64,000 nucleotides of DNA from Streptomyces flavofungini (GTDB taxonomy: Bacteria > Actinomycetota > Actinomycetes > Streptomycetales > Streptomycetaceae): positions 32,505 through 96,504 of the forward strand of contig NZ_BMVR01000023.1 of NCBI RefSeq assembly GCF_014650815.1, read 5' to 3'. The translations under genes and the position numbers were made by a program. Positions 35,918 through 45,290 of this stretch are shown piece by piece (position 1 is the stretch's first letter; every line of letters starts with the position of its first letter). A model generated the notes under the pieces. It was not told where the DNA came from. It searched no databases and saw only the letters and a list, made by a program, of their open reading frames with translations.

Positions 35918-36735
35918 GTGAGCGGCTACGGATCGGGGATCCGCCGCGGGCAGATGGCGGGTGACCACTTCACCCAGATCGCCAACGCCCTCTTCCGCGA
36001 CCGGCGGATCAGCTTCCGCGCCAAGGGGATCTTCGGACTGATCTCCACCCACCGGGACGGCTGGAAGGTCAGCGTCGCCGAGCTCGCGCGCGCCGGTCCC
36101 GAGGGCCGCGACGCGGTCACCAGCGGCCTCGAGGAACTGGAGAAGTACGGCTACCTGACCCGCGGCCGCGAACGGCGCGCCGACGGCACGCTGGGCGCCG
36201 CCGTCTACTCCATCACCGACATGCCCGCACACCTCTACGACCTGCTCGGCGACCAGGCACCCACACCCCTCACCGAGGACGGGAAAGTCCGCAGGTCATC
36301 ACCAGAGTCGGAAAAGCCTGCGCTGGCTCAACCTGCGCAGGCCCGACGCCCCACAAAGAACACCACAGTCAAGAAGACCACCCAGCAGAACACCACCCCC
36401 GTCCATCCCTCCGCCCCCGACGCGGCCGTGAACGCGCGCGACGACCGCCCCTCCACCGGGCCCGCCCCGCAGCCGCCGCAGCCCGGCCCTCGCATCAAGG
36501 CTACCCCCGGCGTACGGCTGCTCCTGGCCATCGGAGCCGAGCACCCCCATCTCCTGCTGACCGGCCCCGCCCTCCAGGAGCAAGGAGCGGTGGCCACCCA
36601 GCTCCTCACCGAAGGATGGACGCCCGAACTCCTGCGCCACGTCATCGCCGACCGCCCGCTGCCCACCCCGCTGCGCTCGACGGTCGGCGCCATCATCGCC
36701 ACGGCACCACCCGGCCGCACCACCCGGCGACCGGC
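35918..36735 (+). CDS. Winged-helix DNA-binding protein, C-terminus altered
   Basis: It starts at GTG 35918 after GGGCGGGA. Residues about 12-105 form a winged helix like those of replication or plasmid regulators (HFTQIANALFRDRRISFRAK, then VSVAELARAGPEGRDAVTSG, EELEKYGYLTRGRER). A Thr/Pro-rich linker and a second helical domain (LLLAIGAEHPHLLLTGPALQ ... LRSTVGAIIA) follow. The frame stays open to 37159, deep inside the next gene, so the natural stop appears lost and 36735 is only the end of recognisable sequence. It may bind the 40-bp palindrome. Confidence 0.65.
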
Positions 36736-36765
36736 TGAGTGTCCACTCACCGACCGAGGGAGACC

Positions 36766-37689
36766 ATGCCCCCCTACCCACACCGCAGCAGCCTTCTCCT
36801 GCTCCCCTTCGCCGACGACCCGGGCCGCCTGGAGCGCGCGGAGCACCGCGCCCGCCGCCAGCCCTTCCGTACCCAGATCCACACCGACGAGCGCACCGTC
36901 TGGGGATGGCTGCGGTGGGCACTTCCCAGTGACTCCCGCTCGGGCGAGGACACGTGCCCACTGCTGGAGATCGGCATCAGGCCGCCCGAGCCCTCGCTAC
37001 GCGACCGGTGCGCACACCGGTGGCTCACACGACGCCCCGCGGCACGCGTCGCACTCGACCGCGGCGGCACCGTCACCCTCGCCATCGCCCTCGTCTCCCT
37101 CATCGGCCTGGTCCTCGCCCTCGGCAGGGACGCCCCCGGCGCCGTCGCCATCCCGCTGACGCTGCTGCTGCCGCTCCTCGTCGACCACCTGCCCGCACGC
37201 CTCGATGCCCGTGCCCGGCGCCGCGTGCGCACCGTCACGGACCCCGCCTCCGTCACCTACCTGCGACCCCTCGTCGCCTGGCACGCACAGATCGACCACA
37301 CGGCCCGGCACCACCCCACACCCGAACAGCTCGACGCCGCCCGCCTCAGCCACCGAGCCCTGTGGGACCTCGCCGGACTGCTCAGCCAGCCCACCAGCCC
37401 ACCCCACGATCACCGGGACCTGCTCATCCGCGCTCACCTGCTCGCCGACCTCGCCTACCAGTCCGTCGAACACGCCACCGCCCACCACCAGCTCGAGGAC
37501 GCCATCACCTGCCCGCCCAAACCCCACGGCGACCGACAGGGCAGCGGCGTCGAGGGCCCTCCGGCCGGAAACGAGCCGACGGCGCCCACCGCCGAACTCG
37601 CCCTCGGCGCTGAAGCCCTGCACGACGCCGCGGCCGCCGCACGCTACGCCACCGGATGCCTGCACCGTCTCGACAAGTCCCGCACTTGA
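36766..37689 (+). CDS. Membrane protein, transfer-region associated
   Basis: A 307-residue protein starting at ATG 36766 after GAGGGAGA. It has a soluble N-terminal part, two membrane helices (TLAIALVSLIGLVLALG and AVAIPLTLLLPLLVDHL), then a cytoplasmic helical domain (HRALWDLAGLLSQP, HALVEHATAHHQLEDA-like). No family recognised. It probably forms an operon with the flanking plus-strand genes. Confidence 0.65.
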   Translation: MPPYPHRSSLLLLPFADDPGRLERAEHRARRQPFRTQIHTDERTVWGWLRWALPSDSRSGEDTCPLLEIGIRPPEPSLRDRCAHRWLTRRPAARVALDRGGTVTLAIALVSLIGLVLALGRDAPGAVAIPLTLLLPLLVDHLPARLDARARRRVRTVTDPASVTYLRPLVAWHAQIDHTARHHPTPEQLDAARLSHRALWDLAGLLSQPTSPPHDHRDLLIRAHLLADLAYQSVEHATAHHQLEDAITCPPKPHGDRQGSGVEGPPAGNEPTAPTAELALGAEALHDAAAAARYATGCLHRLDKSRT

Positions 37690-37721
37690 CCCACGAACGC
37701 GACGCGAAAGGACCGACCGCC

Positions 37722-38279
37722 ATGCACACCTACCAGCCGCCCACGCCCACAACGCCCCGCCTGTACCTGCTCTTCGTCCACGAGCCGTACTGGCCGCCGC
37801 AGGGCACTACCGAGGTCAACGCCACCATCGTCGCGGCCGCCACGCTCCTGCACCCCCGCGTCCTGCAGCCCGACGGACTGCGCATCCACGACCTCCTCTC
37901 GAGCGGACAGCGCAAACGCGGCGAGATCGTGCCGATGGCCACGCTCACCGCCGAACTCGGCGACACCGGATGGAGGAACGTCGCAGCCTGGGAGCGGGTC
38001 GCCGTAGACCTGCTCACCCTGTCGCGCTTCGGAGACTGCCACGCGCTCTCCGTCGCCCTGCCCGCCGTGGACCGCGCCCTGCTGTGCAACGGCCCCGACG
38101 TCACGATCAACAGCTTCGACTCGGCCTCCGGCAACTGCGAGGTTCATGGACCCGCCGACCGTGAATCCTTACTGCGCACCCTCACCGAATGGCTGCGCCA
38201 GGCCGAGGCGGAGCGGCCGCTGTGGCCCGGCGACACGCTCCTGCCCAAGCCTCACCCCGGCACCCAGGACGAGGCATAG
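37722..38279 (+). CDS. Hypothetical protein
   Basis: A 185-residue protein; ATG 37722 follows GAAAGGA by 10 bases. It is soluble, with a central TLTAELGDTGWRNVAAWERV and a C-terminal RESLLRTLTEWLRQAEAERP. It starts 32 bases after the membrane protein gene. The following 206 bases (to 38485) contain no gene, only GC-rich short inverted repeats. Confidence 0.6.
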   Translation: MHTYQPPTPTTPRLYLLFVHEPYWPPQGTTEVNATIVAAATLLHPRVLQPDGLRIHDLLSSGQRKRGEIVPMATLTAELGDTGWRNVAAWERVAVDLLTLSRFGDCHALSVALPAVDRALLCNGPDVTINSFDSASGNCEVHGPADRESLLRTLTEWLRQAEAERPLWPGDTLLPKPHPGTQDEA

Positions 38280-38485
38280 CCTGCTGAAGTATCCGACCGC
38301 ATCGACGGGTTGGCGCTTCGAGCGGCTCTTTCCGAGAATCGCCGGGGCGCCCCCCGCAAGGGGTTCGTCGAAAGCGCCGTCGGGCTCTGACTGAGGCCGC
38401 CCGTGCGGGAACTTGCGAAAGCTTCGGCGCCATCTCACGGCGCGAGCCCGGCCGCGCTACGCGGGGCGTGTGACGTCGCGGATCA

Positions 38486-39127
38486 TCACGTCTTATCGGA
38501 CTGTGGGAGTCCGAGGAGATGAGCGTTGACGGCGTGGGCGGCGTCGGCCCAATCCGGGAGCTCATCGACGATGACGCCGTCGGCGCGGAGCGTCTCCACA
38601 CCGACGCAGTCGGCGACGAGCAGGCTGGGCTCGCGCCAGGCGATGATGACGCGGCTGATCTGTGTGCGAAGGATGTGCTCGGTACAGGTGACCGGTCTCG
38701 ACTTGCGCTGGGAACAGGGTTCCAACGTGGTGTAGAGGGCGGAGCCGGTGAGCCTGGCGTCGGCCGGGTTGAGCTTGCCGAGGGCGCTCTCCTCGGCATG
38801 GACGTGCGGGTCGTCTTCCCGCGAGTAGCCGCATGCCAGCTTCTGGCCGCTGGCGTCCACGAGCACGGCGCCTACAGAGAAGGCGCCGTCGGAGGGTGGG
38901 CAGCGGCCTGCGAGGTCGATGGCCTGCCGCATCCACATGCGGTCCATGGCAGTGATAGTGCCGCCGTGTCCCCGCACGCGCAGCCGGGCGGCCATCGCCT
39001 CCCGGCGCACCTGGGCCATCATGGCATCGCCGCTGGCTCTGACGGTGGATCGGACCACCTCCTCCATCGTCATGCCCGACGCGAAGGCGAGGTGCTCCCT
39101 GCCCAGGTCGTCTTCCTGCTCATCCAT
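38486..39127 (-). CDS. Deoxycytidylate/RibD-type deaminase family protein
   Basis: A 213-residue protein with a zinc deaminase core at about residues 60-175: VGAVLVDASGQKLACG, then HAEESALGKL (zinc His and catalytic Glu) and LEPCSQRKSRPVTCTEHIL (PCX9C zinc Cys pair). An extra N-terminal segment of about 55 residues precedes it. Substrate may be a nucleotide or a riboflavin-like pyrimidine. The gene points against its neighbours, so it probably has its own promoter in 39128-39441, where nothing else is visible. Confidence 0.82.
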   Translation of the reverse strand: MDEQEDDLGREHLAFASGMTMEEVVRSTVRASGDAMMAQVRREAMAARLRVRGHGGTITAMDRMWMRQAIDLAGRCPPSDGAFSVGAVLVDASGQKLACGYSREDDPHVHAEESALGKLNPADARLTGSALYTTLEPCSQRKSRPVTCTEHILRTQISRVIIAWREPSLLVADCVGVETLRADGVIVDELPDWADAAHAVNAHLLGLPQSDKT

Positions 39128-39441
39128 CGTGCCCCTCCCACGGCGCCAGGTGCCCCAGGGCGCACGCTACGGGGCCCACCCCGTCCGTGGCAGCCCGGAG
39201 TGAAAGCGCTCCCGACCACAGGGCGACAGCTACCTCAAGGCCAGAGGTTCCCGCACAGGCCCGCCTGACTGGAGATAGCTTCCAGTGCCGTGCCGATGCC
39301 TCTCGCAATGAGTTGGTGTTCGAGCAGCTGCGCAAGGCAGAGTGGCGTGGTCAGTGAGCTGTGGGTAGAAGCCCTGAACTGGGTGGATGTGAATCCGCTC
39401 CAGCACCACGGCCGAGCGCCGCCTGATCTCACGGGGCAGTC

Positions 39442-39840
39442 ATGAACGAACGCGACTTCCGACTCAATGAACTCGTTCAGGGCCTGCGCCCGATGCCCGA
39501 GGGGGTCGAATGGTTCGACGGCCTCGACTCGGCAGAACAGTCCGAGGTCCTGCTGTTCCTGCGCCATCATTGCGTCCAGGCGCGCGCTGTCGCCGAGGAT
39601 GCCGAGGAGAGTATCCGCCGTGCCGGGCTGCGCCCAACGCACACGCCGGCAGTTCTGATCTCACAGGGCCGGATCGACCAGCAGCTGGGAAAGATCGCTG
39701 GTCTCACACCTCTCGACGAGCGCCGGAAGGCGTTCAGGCTACTGATCGCGGTGCTCACGGTCGCCGACAAACGGCGCCGCGAGCGCTTCTGTTCCGGTGG
39801 CTGCGGTCACTGGTGGCACAGCCTGTCCGCCGCTGGTTAG
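39442..39840 (+). CDS. DUF5958 family protein
   Basis: A 132-residue protein. The start (MNERDFRLNELVQGLRPMPE, GVEWFDGL) and the core ESIRRAGLRPTHTPAVL match the DUF5958 family of actinomycetes. It ends in a Cys/Trp-rich tail (RFCSGGCGHWWHSL). Its last 44 bases overlap the YcaO frame. Confidence 0.7.
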   Translation: MNERDFRLNELVQGLRPMPEGVEWFDGLDSAEQSEVLLFLRHHCVQARAVAEDAEESIRRAGLRPTHTPAVLISQGRIDQQLGKIAGLTPLDERRKAFRLLIAVLTVADKRRRERFCSGGCGHWWHSLSAAG

Positions 39841-40680
39841 GACCGTCGACTGCCTCGCCGCGGCGCTGCCGTTGAAGGTGTCCAACTACGGGTGGGCCCT
39901 CGATGAGGTCCGCCTGGAGTGGACGTACGGGACCGGGCTGACCAGCGGGCGCAAGGTCGAGGTGCCGGTCAGCGTCGTGCGCCGCCAGGCACAGCCCACC
40001 TTGTGGGAGCCGGACCTGTTCCGGGTGACCAGCACCGGCCTGGCCTGTGGCAACACCCGCGACGAGGCACGTCTGCACGCCATGTACGAAGTCGTCGAAC
40101 GAGACGCCTTGTTCGCCGATGAGACCGTGCACGGCACCTACCGCACGCTCATCGATCCGGCCACGGTCGACGACCTGTACTGCCTGCGCCTGCTCGGCCA
40201 GCTGCGGGAGGCGGGTGTGAGCGTCGAGCTCGCGGTCGTCGACAACTCCTTCGCCCTGCCGGTCTGTCTCGCCTGCCTGTGGTCGCCCGACTATCCCGCC
40301 ACGTTCGCCGGAGCCGGCTGCCACCTGCAGCCGTGCATCGCGCTTGCACGCGCGATCACCGAGGCAGCGCAGTCCCGCCTGACCTGCATCGCCCGGACCC
40401 GCGACGACCTGCCCTCCCACAACGGCCTCTTCGACACCGCCCCGCCCCGCCCGGACGGCACATCGCAGAGACCGTACGCCCTGTGGAACCTGTGGCCCAC
40501 CCGCCGGGGCCTTCCCGCAGACCTCGCGGGCCAGGCCAGGCACGTCGCCCGCCGCATCACCCACATCACCGGGCACGAACCAGTGGCCCTCGACCTCTCC
40601 GAACCCGCTGACCCGGTCGCGGCTGTCAAGGTCATCTGCCCGGGACGCGCTCACGACGACGCCGGGCGGTACTCCGGTGA
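39797..40680 (+). pseudogene. Truncated YcaO-family gene
   Basis: The central YcaO region is plain: VEVPVSVVRRQAQP, then STGLACGNTRDEARLHAMYE, VVERDALFADE, and LARAITEAAQSRLTCIARTR (the conserved EA...E..R ATP/Mg set). The N-terminal roughly 100 residues of normal YcaO proteins are missing because the frame begins inside the end of the DUF5958 gene. The frame runs on past 40680 under the methyltransferase gene, so the natural C-terminus is also unclear. YcaO enzymes activate amide backbones with ATP; this copy is probably inactive. Confidence 0.7.
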
Positions 40681-41513
40681 TCACCAACCAGTACGACGAC
40701 ATCCGTCACCTGCAGGACGCTTTCGACGCCGTGCACACCGCACGGGCCGCCTCCCGACTCGTCGACGGCCTCTACGCCCAGGCGATGGGCGACGCCTATC
40801 CGGTCGAGGTCGCGCCCACCAGCTCCTGCGACTGGCCCCTGCTCGGCACCCTCACCACCAACCTCCGGCTCGGCCCGGGCGACGTACTCGCCGACGTCGG
40901 CTGCGGCACCGGTGGTGTCGGACTCTGGCTCGCGCGAGCCCTGGCCGTTCGCCTGGTCGGCGTCGACATCTCACCGGTCGCCGTCCGCCTCGCTGCCACG
41001 CGGGCAGCCACCTTCGTCCCACAAGGCCAAGCCCAGTTCCATACGGGCACACTCACCGCGACAGGCCTGTCCGACCGGCACGTCAACGCCGTCATCTGCG
41101 TCGACGCGCTATCCCGCGCCGACGACCGCCAAGGCGCCCTGCGTGAGCTGTACCGCATCCTGCGCCCCGGCGGTCGCGCCGTCATCACCCGCGCCACACG
41201 CCACGGCGCCCGCGGTCCGCTCACCGTCCACGAGGAGGCTGCGGGGTTCGCCGTCGAACGCGTGGACGTACGCGCGGCCGAGCCGCACATGTGGGGCCGC
41301 CTGTACGGGCTGTGGCTCTCCCGCGAGAACGAGCTACGGCGCGAACTCGGCAACCGGGAAGCCGAGCGCATGCTCGCCGAGGCACGCCGCCAACTGCCCC
41401 GCCTCCCCGACCGCACCGCCCGCGTGATCACCCTGCAACGACCAGCAGACGGCCGACCCGCGTCGGCCGGTACCCTCCCCGAAACCGCTGTGTACAGGGA
41501 GGAATCAGGGTGA
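40677..41513 (+). CDS. Class I SAM-dependent methyltransferase
   Basis: A 278-residue protein from GTG 40677. SAM-binding motif I is VLADVGCGTGGVGLWLA, followed by LVGVDISPVAV (motif II acidic residue) and VNAVICVDALSRADDRQGAL, ELYRILRPGGRAVIT (motif III). It sits between a YcaO remnant and a GpsA-like gene, with stop and start overlapping as GTGA. Confidence 0.85.
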   Translation: MITNQYDDIRHLQDAFDAVHTARAASRLVDGLYAQAMGDAYPVEVAPTSSCDWPLLGTLTTNLRLGPGDVLADVGCGTGGVGLWLARALAVRLVGVDISPVAVRLAATRAATFVPQGQAQFHTGTLTATGLSDRHVNAVICVDALSRADDRQGALRELYRILRPGGRAVITRATRHGARGPLTVHEEAAGFAVERVDVRAAEPHMWGRLYGLWLSRENELRRELGNREAERMLAEARRQLPRLPDRTARVITLQRPADGRPASAGTLPETAVYREESG

Positions 41514-42516
41514 GGACTGCAGTCCTGTCGGCCGGATCATGGGGCACCACCTACGCCATGGTGCTCGCGGACGCCGGGAACGACGTCCTCATCCACGCCC
41601 GCCGGAAGGAGATCGCGGACGCGATCAACACCCGCCACGAGAACCCCGCGACTATCTGCCCGGCACCACCCTGCTACTCACGGTACGGGCGACAACCGAC
41701 CCGGCCGTCGCGCTCGCCGAGGCCGACATCGCAGTCCTGTCCATCCTCGCGCAGACACTGCGCGCGAACCTCGCCGCGTGGGCGCCGTTCATCGGCGCCG
41801 ACACCGTGGTCGTGAGTCTCATGAAGGGCATCGAGACCGACACCGGGCTGCGCATGAGCGAGGTCGTCGCACAGGTCGCCGATCTACCCACGGACCGCGT
41901 CGCGGTGCTCTCCGGGCCCAACCTGGCCCGCGAGATCGCCGCCCGCCAGCCCGCGGCTTCGGTCATCGCCTGCGTGGACGAGAAGGTCGCCGAGCGACTC
42001 CAGAAGGCCTCCCCGACCTCGTACTTCCGGCCCTACACCAACCCTGACGTCGTGGGCTGCGAGCTCGGCGGCGCGGTGAAAAACGTCATCGCACTCGCTG
42101 TCGGACTTTCCAGCGGGCTGGGACTGGGCGACAACGCCACCGCCCTCCTCATGACCCGAGGACTGGCGGAGACCGCACGCCTGGGACAGGCGCTCGGTGC
42201 AGACCCGATCACCGTCTCCGGCCTGGCCGGCATCGGCGACCTGGTCGCTACCTGCTCTTCCCCGCTCTCCCGCAACCGTACCTTCGGCGAACACCTGGGC
42301 AAGGGCATGACCGTCCGTGAGGCAGCCATCGCCACGTCACAGACTGCCGAGGGTGTGAAGTCAGCCGCAGCCCTTCTCGCGGTGACCCGCCGGCACGGCG
42401 TGGAAATGCCGATCACTGAGATCGTGGTCGATGTCATCGACGGCCGGTTGACCGCGCGTGAGGCAGCCGATGTGCTGATGGCCCGCACCCCCAAGGGCGA
42501 GCGATACGGAAACTGA
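41510..42516 (+). pseudogene. gpsA: NAD(P)H-dependent glycerol-3-phosphate dehydrogenase gene with a frameshift
   Basis: It starts at GTG 41510 after AGGGAGGA. The NAD fold begins well (AVLSAGSWGTTYAMVLADAG) but the frame breaks at 41644-41647, where a run of four C appears to be one C short. The remaining frame continues correctly (PGTTLLLTVRATTDPAVALA ... VLSGPNLAREIA ... ELGGAVKNVIALAVGLSSGL ... LAGIGDLVATCSS). The 1007-base length is one short of a codon multiple. It is a recent mutation, a sequencing error or programmed slippage. Confidence 0.85.
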
Positions 42517-42603
42517 TCACCGATTGAGCCTGTCGGGTTGTCGACCTCAGCCTTCTTCGACCTGGCGTAGCCGTGTACGGATAGCGCGTCCGCGCACCGG
42601 GCT

Positions 42604-45207
42604 TCATTCGTATCTCATCGACGCGGTCCCGGTGTTGGTCTGGACGCGCTGGGCGAGGAAGGCGCTGACGCGTTCGAGCTGGGCGTCCGCCCGTTCGGTG
42701 AGCTGGTCAAGGGGCAGCGCTCCGGCCGTGGCGTGGGCGGCCCGCTCGACGTCGGGGATCTGACGAGGGCGGGCCTGGGCGGCGAAGACGCCATCGAGGT
42801 GAGGGCCGCGCAGGGGCACCGGTCCGACACGGCGCCCACGGACGGTCAGTGAGGCGTAGTGCTCGAACCTGTCGAGGGTGGCGACCTGGTCCGCGCTGGG
42901 GTTGTCCCCCCACTCCGCGGTAACGGGGGCTATCGCCGTCTTCGAGCCTGCGGCGGTGGCCAGTGTGGAGGCGTTCTGGACCAGGGAATGCCGAACGGGT
43001 GCGGGCAGGCGTCCCAGGAGCTGGGTCATGCCGTGGACCTGGACCCGGTACTTGCGGAAGTCCTCGAACATGGCGGCGATCGTCTCGGGGGCCGAGCCGG
43101 TCAGCGTGATCAGCTCGTCGAAGTAGGCACGGAAGGCAACCCGCTGGTCCTCGGGGGTGTCGACCCGGGAACGCCCTGCCCGCAACAGGTCGTGGGCGAG
43201 AAGGGCGGTGAGCAGACGGTCGGTGGGCCCGTTGCCGGACGTGCACACCCACACGATCATCCGGTGGTCCATCGCCGCGCGGATGTTGTAGCGGCCGACC
43301 GGCTGGCCGAGGAACGCTCTGGTCACCGGGTTCATGGCCAGGCGGCCGAGCCCGTTGAGAACGACGGCGAAGGCGTCGGAGGGCAGCGTCGGGAACGTGG
43401 TGCGCCACCACGCGAGCGTCTCCTCATCGAGCTCACGAGCCAGGGCCGTGAGCGCCGAGCTGCGAAAGACACCGTCGGTGATGAGTGGCCTGACGTGGAG
43501 GAGCGTGGCCTGGTCCTCGGGCCGCCCGGCCCGACAGGCCGCCCGGTTCAGGGCCACCAGCACCGCCAGTGAGGCGGTCAGGATGGTGATCGCGCGAGGG
43601 GCGTTCAGGTTGTCCCAGCCCATCGCGGAGGCGTAGGCGTCGGTGGCCGTCTCCACGACCTCGTGAGCGACCTGACCCTGGTGCATGCCCAGCGGATTCC
43701 ACGACCCCAGCCGGGACGCCGAACCTGTGGTGGTGAGATCAATCAGCGCGAGCCGCCGCATCACGTGGTCGTGGCCGAGGAAGGTCATGGCGCGCGGCCA
43801 GGAGTCGCGGTGCGGGTCGATGAACATCAACCCGCCGCCCGCGTGCGCCCAGCCGATCGCCTGGGCGAGCGCCCGCTCCGTCTTGCCGCCGCCGGCCTTG
43901 CCCACACCGACCTCGAACAGGGTCTCCTCGGCGTAGGTGGCCACCAGGCGCTCGCGGCCGTCAGCACCCCGGTAGATCCCCTGGAGCAGCAAGTCCGGGT
44001 CGCCGAAGGAGAAGGTCGGCAGGTCACCGCCGAGCAGCGGCACACGGCAGTGCACGGTCGGAGGCTTGAGCAATCCGGCAATTTCCTCCAGGCGCACCCA
44101 GTTCGGCCGCGGAGGAGCGCAGTGGCCCAACTCCCATCTGCGGTCGAAATGGCCGCGGCTGGGCCAGTGATCGGCTCCCAGCCGCCACGGACCGATCCGC
44201 CACCCGAGCATCGACCACCGTGCGCGGCCGCCGAACACGTCCAGCGCCGCCTGTAGCTGAGCCAGCCGCGCCTCGGCGCGCCCCTGGACGTTCGAAGCAC
44301 ACAGCACCAGCAGCTGCACCCGCACCAGGTGGTCGTCCTCGGCGAGCTTGCCCAACGCCTCCGACCGGTCCACCCTGCGCGGCACCGGCGGCATGACCAG
44401 CCGCCGCCCGCCACCCCCCGTCTTGCTGCCGCTGACCAACTGCTGCAGATGCCAGGAGAAGGAGTCCTCGATCCGGGTGGCGTCCTTTCGGACCAGCCGG
44501 GCCGCGCGCTGTGTCTCCCGGTGCTCCGAGCGCCGTGCGGCTCCCATCAGGTGGATACGGCGGAGCCGCAGCGCCCACTTGGGCGCCCGCTGAACGTCGA
44601 GACGGACCTCGGCGAGGTCGCCGAGCTCGGCACGCAGGTCAGACACCGCGTCGGCCAAGGGCTGCAGCGGATCAGGGTCCAAGGGAACCTCCCGCAGCGG
44701 CGATACCGGGCTGCCCCGCAGGATGAACTCCGCTCTGACCGTGTGCCTGCGCGGCTCGTCCGTGATCGGCCGCGCCCGGGTGACCGTTACGTTCGGCCCG
44801 AAGGGCGTGATGGACAGCAGCCGCTGTGCCCCGGCGGGCCCTTCGATCCGGTAGCACAGCGGGGTGGAGCCATCCGAGCGCAGGCGCACCTGCACGGTCC
44901 TCGTACAGCGCGGAGCCCACCAGGGCATGCTCGTCGAGGCGCGCGCGAGCTGAACACCGCGGCGGAAGATCTCCTCCAGGCTCGGATCGAAGTGCCGGGA
45001 GGGCACGAGCTCGAGCGCCATCCGCTCAGCCGAAGCCCGCCGCGCGAGCCGACGGCCCACCGACACACCAGCCCCCCAGACCCCGCAGACGGCCAGGGCG
45101 AGCACCCACCAGTGCGTGACTAGCCACAACAGGGCCTTGACCAGCCCGGTCAGGGCGCCGGCCACCTGCTCGTCCTGGCTGGTCAGGAGCGACACCGCGG
45201 AGGTCAA
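42604..45207 (-). CDS. VirD4/TraG-like coupling ATPase
   Basis: An 867-residue protein starting at TTG 45207, overlapping a tiny upstream frame as TTGA. It has an N-terminal membrane helix (LVTHWWVLALAVCGVWGAGV), then a large middle domain, Walker A GVGKAGGGKTERAL (about residue 435), Walker B GGLMFIDPHRDSW and a sensor region (VAFRAYFDELITLTGSAPET). This matches the type IV coupling proteins that hand DNA to the secretion channel. It converges on the gpsA-like gene with an 87-base gap. Confidence 0.88.
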   Translation of the reverse strand: MTSAVSLLTSQDEQVAGALTGLVKALLWLVTHWWVLALAVCGVWGAGVSVGRRLARRASAERMALELVPSRHFDPSLEEIFRRGVQLARASTSMPWWAPRCTRTVQVRLRSDGSTPLCYRIEGPAGAQRLLSITPFGPNVTVTRARPITDEPRRHTVRAEFILRGSPVSPLREVPLDPDPLQPLADAVSDLRAELGDLAEVRLDVQRAPKWALRLRRIHLMGAARRSEHRETQRAARLVRKDATRIEDSFSWHLQQLVSGSKTGGGGRRLVMPPVPRRVDRSEALGKLAEDDHLVRVQLLVLCASNVQGRAEARLAQLQAALDVFGGRARWSMLGWRIGPWRLGADHWPSRGHFDRRWELGHCAPPRPNWVRLEEIAGLLKPPTVHCRVPLLGGDLPTFSFGDPDLLLQGIYRGADGRERLVATYAEETLFEVGVGKAGGGKTERALAQAIGWAHAGGGLMFIDPHRDSWPRAMTFLGHDHVMRRLALIDLTTTGSASRLGSWNPLGMHQGQVAHEVVETATDAYASAMGWDNLNAPRAITILTASLAVLVALNRAACRAGRPEDQATLLHVRPLITDGVFRSSALTALARELDEETLAWWRTTFPTLPSDAFAVVLNGLGRLAMNPVTRAFLGQPVGRYNIRAAMDHRMIVWVCTSGNGPTDRLLTALLAHDLLRAGRSRVDTPEDQRVAFRAYFDELITLTGSAPETIAAMFEDFRKYRVQVHGMTQLLGRLPAPVRHSLVQNASTLATAAGSKTAIAPVTAEWGDNPSADQVATLDRFEHYASLTVRGRRVGPVPLRGPHLDGVFAAQARPRQIPDVERAAHATAGALPLDQLTERADAQLERVSAFLAQRVQTNTGTASMRYE

Positions 45208-45290
45208 GCCAGCACCCCGATCGTGAACGGATGTTCCGGACGCTGGGGCGTCACCAGGCCTCTGCGCAGAGGCCGCACAAGCGCGGTCAC
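45204..45290 (-). CDS. Possible 28-residue coupled small protein
   Basis: A frame of 28 codons from GTG 45290 whose start overlaps the replication-relaxation stop (GTGA) and whose stop overlaps the coupling ATPase start (TTGA). It encodes a basic peptide beginning MTALVRPLRRGLVTPQ. It may mainly serve to pass ribosomes between two large genes. Confidence 0.4.
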   Translation of the reverse strand: MTALVRPLRRGLVTPQRPEHPFTIGVLA

